Assembly: GCA_035461385.1 (NCBI GenBank) | Contig: DATHVI010000162.1 | Location: forward strand, 1 to 16,737 | Source of the DNA: DATHVI01 sp035461385 | GTDB taxonomy: Bacteria > Actinomycetota > Thermoleophilia > Solirubrobacterales > 70-9 | Direction of reading: 5' to 3' | DNA: 16,737 nt | Shown: positions 1 to 6,451 of the stretch, one piece after another | Layout of the letters: each line of letters starts with the position of its first letter | Numbering within the stretch: position 1 is the first letter of the stretch | Notes under the pieces: model-generated | The model's input: only the letters and a program-made list of their open reading frames with translations | Told to the model about the DNA's origin: nothing | Databases searched by the model: none | Translations under genes and position numbers: made by a program

Positions 1-1158
1 ATCGACTCGATCGGGTTCGTTCCCGACGCCGCTGCGGCCGCCGGCGCCGACGCGGAGCGGTCACGGTCGGGCTCGCTCCCGCTCGAGCCCGGGCATGTGT
101 TCGAGCGGTTCGTGATCGGGCCGGGAAACCGCCTCGCCCACGCGGCGGCGCTCGCCGTCGCCGAGCTCCCCGGCGACGCGTACAACCCGCTCTTCCTCCA
201 CGGCCCCCCAGGCCTCGGCAAGACCCACCTGCTCGGCGCGATCGCCGCCTACATGCACGAGAACCATCCCGGGCTGACGATCCACCACACGACCGCCGAG
301 CGGTTCACGGCCGAGTTCGTCACCGCGCTGCGCCACGACGGGCCGGAGCGCTTCAAGGCCCGCTACCGCGAGCTCGACGCGCTGTTGATCGACGACGTCC
401 AGGTGCTCGAGGGCAAGGAGCGCACCCAGGAGGAGTTCGTCCACACCTTCAACGCCCTCCACGGCGCCGGCAAGCAGATCGTGCTCTCGAGCGACCGCCC
501 GCCGCAGGCGCTGTCGCGACTCGAGGAGCGGCTTCGCGACCGCTTCGAGTGGGGTCTGTGCGTGGCGATCGAGCCGCCGGACATCCGTACCCGGCTCGCG
601 CTCGCGTGGCGGCTCGCCGCGAGCGGGGACGCCGAGCCGCCCGGCCCGGAGGTGCTGCGGGAGATCGCCGCTCGCGTTCCGGCCAACGTCCGGCTGCTCG
701 AGGGAGCGATCACCCGCGTCCTCGCCTTCGCCTCGATGCTCGGCGAACCGCTCCAACCCGCCCTCGTCCACCGTGCCCTCGGCGTTGGGTCCGAGGCGGG
801 CTCGGCCCCCGGGCCGCCCGCCACCCAATCGGTCGAGGCAATCCAGGACGCCGTCTGCTCGGTGCTCGACGTCAGCCGGGAGGAGCTCCTCTCCGCGCGT
901 CGCACGCCCCGGATCGCCCGCGCGCGCCAGCTCGCGATGTACATCGCCCGCGAGCAGACGAGCCACTCCTTGACCGAGATCGCGCGGCGGTTCGACCGTG
1001 ACCACACCACGGTCGTCCACGCCATCCGCGCCGTTACCGCCCGGCTCGAGCCGGGCTCCGATACCGCCGACGAGCTGCGCCGGGTACGCCTCGTGCTTGG
1101 GGACAGCCCTCGCCCCGAATCCGCCAACCGCCGCCCCGATCCCGACCGACACCGATGA
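1..1158 (+). CDS. dnaA: Chromosomal replication initiator protein DnaA (5' truncated by window edge)
   Basis: DnaA is the AAA+ ATPase that binds DnaA boxes and opens the origin. The frame is open from base 1, so the N-terminal domain I is outside the window; the first ~28 codons are an Ala-rich linker (domain II). A GTG at 97 falls inside the conserved 'FERFVIGPGN' entry to domain III and is not the start. Seen in order: Walker A GPPGLGKT (202-225), Walker B LLIDD (382-396), sensor 1 SSDRPP (487-504), the arginine-finger stretch ERLRDRFEWG, sensor 2 around NVRLLEGAITR, and the domain IV DNA-binding signature DHTTVVHA (1000-1023). The C-terminal tail after domain IV is short and Arg/Pro rich. 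It is the first gene of the replication run, 116 bp before dnaN. Family assignment is secure; only the N-terminus is unseen. Confidence 0.98.
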   Translation: MDSIGFVPDAAAAAGADAERSRSGSLPLEPGHVFERFVIGPGNRLAHAAALAVAELPGDAYNPLFLHGPPGLGKTHLLGAIAAYMHENHPGLTIHHTTAERFTAEFVTALRHDGPERFKARYRELDALLIDDVQVLEGKERTQEEFVHTFNALHGAGKQIVLSSDRPPQALSRLEERLRDRFEWGLCVAIEPPDIRTRLALAWRLAASGDAEPPGPEVLREIAARVPANVRLLEGAITRVLAFASMLGEPLQPALVHRALGVGSEAGSAPGPPATQSVEAIQDAVCSVLDVSREELLSARRTPRIARARQLAMYIAREQTSHSLTEIARRFDRDHTTVVHAIRAVTARLEPGSDTADELRRVRLVLGDSPRPESANRRPDPDRHR

Positions 1159-1231
1159 TCCCCAGGTCGGTCCCCAGCCGGCAACCCGCGACGTCAAGGG
1201 AGATCTCCGATCTCTCCCCAAACGATCCCCA
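1156..1231 (+). promoter_or_regulatory. Four direct TCCCCA-type repeats between dnaA and dnaN (candidate degenerate DnaA boxes / origin element)
   Basis: Four same-strand 9-mers end in TCCCCA: TGATCCCCA (1156-1164), CGGTCCCCA (1168-1176), CTCTCCCCA (1212-1220) and CGATCCCCA (1223-1231). Their start-to-start steps are 12, 44 and 11 bp, close to whole helical turns. The first matches the DnaA box TTATCCACA at 7 of 9 positions. A perfect palindrome GGAGATCTCC (1199-1208) lies between the pairs, and the sequence becomes AT-richer just before dnaN (about 1237-1265). A fifth copy, CTGTCCCCA, lies on the minus strand at 1098-1106 inside dnaA. The dnaA-dnaN gap is where oriC sits in several actinobacteria, but there it is several hundred bases long; this gap has only 116. 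Origin function is inference. Confidence 0.4.
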
Positions 1232-1274
1232 CGCCTGTTACATCTGATCGAAGTAGAAAGATGCAAGACCCCAG

Positions 1275-2384
1275 ATGAAGCTCACCGCCCCACGCAGCTC
1301 CCTCGTCTCGACCCTCCAGCTCGTCAGCCGAGTCGTCTCGACCCGCTCGACCCTTCCCGCCCTCGCGGGCATCCTCGTCGTCGCCGAGGAGGGGAAGGTG
1401 ACCCTGCGGGCGACCGACACCGAGCTTGGGCTGTCACGCGCGCTCGACGACGCGGCGGTCGAGCAGCCCGGCACCGTTCTCGTTCCCGGCCGGCTGCTCG
1501 CCGACGTCGTCCGCAACCTGCCCGAGGGCCAGGTATCGCTGATGCATCGCCCGGAGGCCGGTGACGTCGAGCTCACGGCCGGGAATGCCCGCTTCCACCT
1601 CCGCACGCTGCCGGCCGACGACTTCCCACGCCTGCCGGAGCTCGAGGCGGAGACCGTGAAGCTCCCCGCGCAGGCCCTCGCGGAGACGATCGACCGCGTC
1701 GCCCGAGCGGCCTCGCGGGATGAAGTTCGCCCGATCCTCACCGGGGTCCTGCTCGAGGCCGAGGACAACCGGCTGACGATGGTCGCGACCGACTCCTACC
1801 GCCTCAGCGTCAAGCACAGCCAACTCGAAACGCCGATCCCGCAGCCGCTCAACGTCAACGTCCCCGCCCGCGCCCTGCGCGAGCTCTCGCGGGCAATCGC
1901 GACCGAGGAGCCGGACGAGGTCGAGATCGCGATGCCCCGGAACCAGGCGATGTTCCGCGCCGGCGGCGTCCTGCTCTCGTCGCGCCTGATCGAGGGGCAG
2001 TTCCCGAGCTGGCGCCAGCTGATCCCGGAGTCGTTCGAGCACGAGGTGCGGCTGCCGCGCGAGGAGTTGCTCGAGGTCGCGCGCCGGATCGGGCAGCTCG
2101 CGCAGCGGAACGCGCCGCTGCGGCTGCAGTTCAGCGAGAACGAGCTCACCGTCGCCGCCGAGACGCCGGACGTCGGCGACGCGAGCGAGGGAATGCCGGC
2201 CCCGTTCAGCGGCGAGCCGCTCGAGATCGCCTTCAATCCGCAGTTCCTGATCGACGGGATCGACTCGGTCGACGGGGACGAGATCGCGATCCACCTGAGC
2301 TCGCCGCTGCGGCCGGGGCTGCTGCGGCCGGTCGGCCGCGACGATTTCAGCTACCTCGCGATGCCGATCCGGCTCAACGTGTAG
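1275..2384 (+). CDS. dnaN: DNA polymerase III beta sliding clamp
   Basis: The beta clamp is a ring-shaped dimer that tethers polymerase III and other repair and replication factors to DNA. The 369-residue length is normal for the family. The N-terminus MKLTAPRSSLVSTLQLVSRV and the 'LPALAGILV' segment are typical of clamp domain 1, and the C-terminus ends YLAMPIRLNV, matching the conserved YL-MP-RL tail that helps form the binding pocket for clamp-interaction motifs. Three clamp domains of roughly 120 residues fit the length. The ATG at 1275 is chosen because conserved sequence begins there. No good Shine-Dalgarno is visible; the only purine run, AGAAAG at 1255-1260, is 14 nt away. A five-codon ORF (1261-1278, MQDPR) ends in a TGA overlapping this ATG, so coupling is conceivable. 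recF follows after 8 bp. Confidence 0.97.
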   Translation: MKLTAPRSSLVSTLQLVSRVVSTRSTLPALAGILVVAEEGKVTLRATDTELGLSRALDDAAVEQPGTVLVPGRLLADVVRNLPEGQVSLMHRPEAGDVELTAGNARFHLRTLPADDFPRLPELEAETVKLPAQALAETIDRVARAASRDEVRPILTGVLLEAEDNRLTMVATDSYRLSVKHSQLETPIPQPLNVNVPARALRELSRAIATEEPDEVEIAMPRNQAMFRAGGVLLSSRLIEGQFPSWRQLIPESFEHEVRLPREELLEVARRIGQLAQRNAPLRLQFSENELTVAAETPDVGDASEGMPAPFSGEPLEIAFNPQFLIDGIDSVDGDEIAIHLSSPLRPGLLRPVGRDDFSYLAMPIRLNV

Positions 2385-2392
2385 GTGCCGCG

Positions 2393-3484
2393 ATGCGGGT
2401 CGCCGCGCTCTCCGTGGTCGGCTTCCGCAACCTCGCCGCTGCCGAGATCCCGCTCGGCGACGGGATCAACCTCGCCTGGGGGCCGAACGGAGCCGGGAAG
2501 ACGAACCTCCTCGACGCCCTCTACACCGCCCTCGCCGGGCGCTCGTGCCGGACCCGCAACGACCGCGAGGCGATCGCGTTCGGCGAGCCGCTGGCGCGGG
2601 CCGAGGCCTGGGTCGCGTCGGCCGGGGGCGAGCACGCGTTCATGACCGCGATCTCGCGTGCCGACGGACGCCGGCAGCGGGTCGACGGGCAACCCGCGGA
2701 GGCTGAGCACGCGACGCTGCGGCCGGCGCTCGCCGTCTTCCTCCCCGACCGGCTCGTCCTCGTCAAGGGTCCGCCCGCGGCCCGCCGCGCCCATCTCGAC
2801 CGCTTCAGCGCCGCGCTGTGGCCGGCGCGGGCCGAGTCGCGGCGGCGCTACTCGCGGGCGCTCGCCCAGCGCAACGCCCTGCTCGGCCGGATTCGCTCCG
2901 GCGGCGCAAGCGCCGGCTCGCTCGACGCCTGGGACTCCGAGCTCGCGGCCGCCGGCGCCGAGCTGATCGCGGCCCGCGCCGAGGCGTCAGCGCTTCTGGC
3001 GCCCGAGTTCACCGCCCTCGCCGCGGCGCTGGGCCTCGAGGGTGAGGCGACCCTCGAGTACGCGCCCCGCAGCGAGGCGACGACCGCGTCCGAGCTCGCC
3101 GCCGAGCTCGGTGTGCGGCGCGAGGCCGACCTCGTCCGCGGCTTCACGACGCACGGCCCGCACCTCGACGAGCTCGCGCTGCGCCTCGACGGCCGGCTCC
3201 TGCGCCGCTACGGGTCGCAGGGACAGCAGCGGATCGGCGTCCTCGCGCTGCTGTTCGCCGAGCGGGAGGTCCTGGTCGGGACCGGCCGCCCGGCTCCGCT
3301 GATGCTCCTCGACGACGTCACCAGCGAGCTCGACACCGACCGCCGCCGGCTGCTCTGCGACCGGGTCGCCGGCGGGCAGGCGCTGCTGACCGCGACCGAG
3401 CCCGACCAGCTACCGGCGGTGAGCCGAACCGAGATCGCGCTCACCTCCGGACGCGCGATCACCGCGGCGTCGCGGGCGGCATGA
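2393..3484 (+). CDS. recF: DNA replication and repair protein RecF
   Basis: RecF is an SMC-like ATPase that acts with RecO and RecR to load RecA at single-strand gaps. It has 363 residues, the usual size. Visible motifs are Walker A GPNGAGKTN (residues ~30-38), the ABC-type signature SQGQQR (residues 275-280) and Walker B LMLLDDVTSELD (residues 303-314), with the D-loop SELD intact. The N-terminus VVGFRNL is the usual RecF opening. ATG 2393 lies 8 bp after the dnaN stop, with GGTG as a weak ribosome site. Its TGA overlaps the ATG of dciA (ATGA), so the two are almost surely translationally coupled. Arg/Ala-rich composition is normal for this GC content. Confidence 0.96.
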   Translation: MRVAALSVVGFRNLAAAEIPLGDGINLAWGPNGAGKTNLLDALYTALAGRSCRTRNDREAIAFGEPLARAEAWVASAGGEHAFMTAISRADGRRQRVDGQPAEAEHATLRPALAVFLPDRLVLVKGPPAARRAHLDRFSAALWPARAESRRRYSRALAQRNALLGRIRSGGASAGSLDAWDSELAAAGAELIAARAEASALLAPEFTALAAALGLEGEATLEYAPRSEATTASELAAELGVRREADLVRGFTTHGPHLDELALRLDGRLLRRYGSQGQQRIGVLALLFAEREVLVGTGRPAPLMLLDDVTSELDTDRRRLLCDRVAGGQALLTATEPDQLPAVSRTEIALTSGRAITAASRAA

Positions 3485-3792
3485 GGGCGCCACGCAGCAT
3501 CGGCGACGCGATCCGCGAGCTGCGTGCCCGAGCGGCGCCCGAGACCCTGCTCGCAGCGGCCCAGGAGGCTTGGCCGATCGCCGCGGGGGAGGCGATCGCA
3601 GCCGAGGCCGAACCGGTCTCCGAGCGCGCCCGGATCGTCACCGTGGCCTGCCGGACGGCGACCTGGGCGCAGGAGCTCGACCTGCTCCAGGAGCCCCTGC
3701 TCGAGCGCCTCAACGCCACCGAGGCCGTCTCCGAGCGCGGCGGCGTCGCGCGGCTGCGGTTCACCGCCGACGCCACCCGCCATGAGGACTAG
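3481..3792 (+). CDS. dciA: DciA-family (DUF721) helicase-associated protein
   Basis: This 103-residue protein matches the DUF721/DciA family, which helps load the replicative helicase DnaB in bacteria lacking DnaC/DnaI. Visible signs are the conserved W-x5-G core (WPIAAGEAIAAEAEPV, residues ~31-46), a beta strand reading IVTVAC, and the characteristic 'TWAQELDLLQEPLLERLN' helix, which in family members contains the conserved W-x-qEL motif. Its place directly after recF and before gyrB is the same as in mycobacteria. The ATG overlaps the recF stop by 4 bp. It lacks the longer N- or C-terminal extensions found in some DciA proteins and appears to be the core domain only. The function is inferred from family and position. 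Confidence 0.87.
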   Translation: MRAPRSIGDAIRELRARAAPETLLAAAQEAWPIAAGEAIAAEAEPVSERARIVTVACRTATWAQELDLLQEPLLERLNATEAVSERGGVARLRFTADATRHED

Positions 3793-3970
3793 CCCGCGGC
3801 TTGCTTTTCTCCGTGATTTGCAGGGATTTCGTGTTCATCTGACACGGTTTCCGGGGGCGCGTCCTGATATCCTTATGTGAACTTGTCGATCGCCCCGCGC
3901 CGACTGCACGGGCCACCTGGCCTCGCGCCAGCCGGACGGGGCTTATCTGTACGCGAGACGAAAGGACGCA
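3793..3970 (+). promoter_or_regulatory. gyrB upstream region with ribosome binding site
   Basis: This 178-bp gap is the largest in the replication run and its first ~100 bases are clearly AT-richer than the neighbours, so it probably holds the gyrB promoter. TANNNT-like hexamers are visible (TATCCT, 3868-3873) but none has a convincing -35 at normal spacing, so I do not assign a promoter. The ribosome site is clear: GAAAGGA ends at 3966, four bases before the GTG start at 3971. Gyrase genes are often controlled by supercoiling; the sequence alone cannot show that here. Confidence 0.45.
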
Positions 3971-6445
3971 GTGCCATCACGCTCTAGCGCCGCTGCCAAG
4001 GAGGCGGCGTCGAAGCCGAAGCGGGCCGCGAAGAAGGCGGGCGCGCCAGGCGGCTCCGGCGGTGCCTATACATCCGGCGAGATCACCGTCCTGCGCGGCC
4101 TCGACCCGGTGCGAAAGCGCCCCGGGATGTACATCGGCTCGACCGGCCCGCGGGGGCTGCACCACCTCGTCTACGAGGTCGTCGACAACTCGGTCGACGA
4201 GGCACTCGCCGGGCACTGCTCGAGGATCGAGCTCACGCTTCACCCCGATAACAGCGTCACCGTCTCCGACGACGGTCGCGGGATCCCGGTCGACGAGCAT
4301 CCCGAGGAGAAGCGGCCGGCGGCCGAGGTCGTGCTGACGACGCTCCACGCCGGCGGCAAGTTCGGCGACGGGGGGGGTTACAAGGTCTCCGGCGGCCTGC
4401 ACGGGGTCGGGGTCTCGGTCGTCAACGCGCTCTCGGAACGGCTCCACCTCGAGGTTTGGCGGGACGGCTACAAGTGGTCGCAGGACTTCGAGACCGGCAC
4501 CCCGAAGGGGGATCTGAAGCGCGGCGACAAGGTCAAGGGCACCGGGACGACGATCACCTTCCTCCCCGACGACGCGGTCTTCGAGACGCTCGAGTTCGAC
4601 TACCAGACCCTCGCCGAGCGGATGCGCGAGACGGCGTTCCTCACTCGTGGGCTCGAGATCAGGCTCGTCGACGAGCGCGGCGCCGGACAGAAGGACACCT
4701 TCCTCTACAAGGGCGGGCTGATCGACTTCGTCGCCCACCTGAATGAGAACAAGGATGCGCTGCACCGGAAGACGATCTTCTTCGACAACGAGGCCGACGA
4801 TGGCCAGGTAGAGGTCGCGATGCAGTGGACCTCCTCCTACCAGGAGTCATTGTTCACGTTCGCGAACAACATCAACACCCACGAGGGCGGCGCGCACCTG
4901 TCCGGATTTCGCTCGGCGCTGACCCGGACCCTGAACGCGTACGCCCGGGGCAAGGGCCTGCTGAAGGAGAAGGACGAGAACCTCACCGGCGAGGACGTCC
5001 GCGAGGGCCTGACCGCGGTCGTCTCGGTCAAGCTCGCCGAGCCGCAGTTCGAGGGGCAGACGAAGACGAAGCTCGGAAACCCGCCGGTCGAGGGGCTGGT
5101 CAAGGAGACGGTGAACCGCAAGCTCGGCGAGTTCCTCGAGGAGAACCCGTCCGACGCGCGGCGGATCGTCACCAAGGCGATCGATGCCGCGCGGGCGCGC
5201 GACGCCGCCCGCAAGGCGCGTGACCTCACCCGGCGCAAGTCGGCGCTCGAGAACTCGACCCTGCCCGGCAAGCTCGCCGACTGCACCGTCAAGGACCCGC
5301 GCGATGCCGAGCTGTTCATCGTCGAGGGCGACTCCGCGGGCGGCTCGGCGAAGCAGGCGCGCGACCGCAACACCCAGGCGGTGCTGCCGCTGCGCGGGAA
5401 GATCATCAACGTCGAGAAGAGCCGGATCGACAAGGTGCTGCAGAACAACGAGATCCAGGCCCTGATCACCGCGATCGGCACCGGCGTCCACGACGAGTTC
5501 AACCTCGACGACGCCCGCTATCACAAGATCTGCCTCGCGACCGACGCCGACGTCGACGGCGCCCACATCCGCACCCTCGTGCTGACGTTCCTGTACCGGC
5601 AGATGCCGGAGCTGATCGACGCCGGCTACGTCTACATCGCCAAGCCGCCGCTCTACCGGCTGCGAAACGGCAAGCAGGAGATCTACGTCGAGAAGGAGTC
5701 GGAGCTCGAGGAGCTGCTGCTGCGCGACAAGCTCGAGCAGTTCGAGATCGTCGACGCCGAGAGCCGCAAGCGGAGGCTGACCGCCGCTCGCTGGACCCGG
5801 TTCAACCGGCGGTTCAAGGAGTACCAGGGCTGGGCCGACTCGCTGCGGGCCGAGTTCGGACACGAGCTCGTCGCGTTCCTCGGCGAGTCGCAGATCCTCG
5901 ACGCGGGCGCGGCGACGATCGCCGGAGTGAAGAAGCTGATCGAGGCCGCGGACCCGGAGGAGGAGCCGTTCGAGACCGAGCTCGTCGCCGCCGACTCCGA
6001 GCGGCTCGAGGTCAAGGCCGTCCACCGGCGGACCGGCCTCGCGCGGACGCACGCGATCCCGGCGGCGATGCTGAAGTCGTCCGACTACCGCCACCTGGTC
6101 GAGGTCCACGGCGAGCTGCTGAAGCAGGTCGGCCGGCCCCCGTTCGAGGTCGCGCTCAAGGACCGTCGCCGCGAAGCGGAGTCGTTCGGCGAGCTCCGGC
6201 GGGCGACCCTCGACCTCGCCCGCCACGGGGTCTCGCTGCAGCGGTTCAAGGGCCTGGGCGAGATGAACGCCGAGCAGCTTCGCGAGACGACGATGGACCC
6301 GCAGACGCGCACCCTCCAGCGGGTGACGATCGACGACGCTGCGCTCGCGGAGCGGATCTTCAGCGAGCTGATGGGCGACAAGGTCGAGCCCCGCAAGGCG
6401 TTCATCGAACGTAACGCCAAGGAGGTGAGGTTCCTCGACGTCTAG
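3971..6445 (+). CDS. gyrB: DNA gyrase subunit B, long form with an E. coli-type C-terminal insert
   Basis: GyrB supplies the ATPase and TOPRIM half of gyrase, which introduces negative supercoils. GTG 3971 has GAAAGGA just upstream. The first ~33 residues are an Ala/Lys/Ser-rich, probably disordered basic tail before the conserved 'LRGLDPVRKRPGMYIG'. The GHKL ATPase motifs follow: VDNSVDEA, DDGRGIPVD and GGLHGVGVSVVNAL (within residues ~70-155). The TOPRIM glutamate is in VEGDSAGGSA (E452) and the metal aspartates in TDADVDGAH (about 524-530). Length is 824, against roughly 640-710 for most Gram-positive GyrB. The excess is a ~180-residue block between KPPLYRL and LQRFKGLGEMN (about residues 566-756), placed as in E. 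coli GyrB (804 residues) and sharing its pattern, including a KQE-Y start. The gene ends six bases before gyrA. Confidence 0.97.
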   Translation: MPSRSSAAAKEAASKPKRAAKKAGAPGGSGGAYTSGEITVLRGLDPVRKRPGMYIGSTGPRGLHHLVYEVVDNSVDEALAGHCSRIELTLHPDNSVTVSDDGRGIPVDEHPEEKRPAAEVVLTTLHAGGKFGDGGGYKVSGGLHGVGVSVVNALSERLHLEVWRDGYKWSQDFETGTPKGDLKRGDKVKGTGTTITFLPDDAVFETLEFDYQTLAERMRETAFLTRGLEIRLVDERGAGQKDTFLYKGGLIDFVAHLNENKDALHRKTIFFDNEADDGQVEVAMQWTSSYQESLFTFANNINTHEGGAHLSGFRSALTRTLNAYARGKGLLKEKDENLTGEDVREGLTAVVSVKLAEPQFEGQTKTKLGNPPVEGLVKETVNRKLGEFLEENPSDARRIVTKAIDAARARDAARKARDLTRRKSALENSTLPGKLADCTVKDPRDAELFIVEGDSAGGSAKQARDRNTQAVLPLRGKIINVEKSRIDKVLQNNEIQALITAIGTGVHDEFNLDDARYHKICLATDADVDGAHIRTLVLTFLYRQMPELIDAGYVYIAKPPLYRLRNGKQEIYVEKESELEELLLRDKLEQFEIVDAESRKRRLTAARWTRFNRRFKEYQGWADSLRAEFGHELVAFLGESQILDAGAATIAGVKKLIEAADPEEEPFETELVAADSERLEVKAVHRRTGLARTHAIPAAMLKSSDYRHLVEVHGELLKQVGRPPFEVALKDRRREAESFGELRRATLDLARHGVSLQRFKGLGEMNAEQLRETTMDPQTRTLQRVTIDDAALAERIFSELMGDKVEPRKAFIERNAKEVRFLDV

Positions 6446-6451
6446 TCATGT

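Noticed and set aside
61..1266. Minus-strand open frame of about 400 codons opposite dnaA
   Set aside because: Shadow of dnaA codon bias, no recognisable motif.
3831..3882. GTTCA ... TGAAC inverted repeat upstream of gyrB as a LexA/SOS box
   Set aside because: The arms are short and about 40 bases apart, unlike any LexA operator.
3943..3951. TTATCTGTA upstream of gyrB as a DnaA box
   Set aside because: Only 6 of 9 positions match, and it is a single copy.
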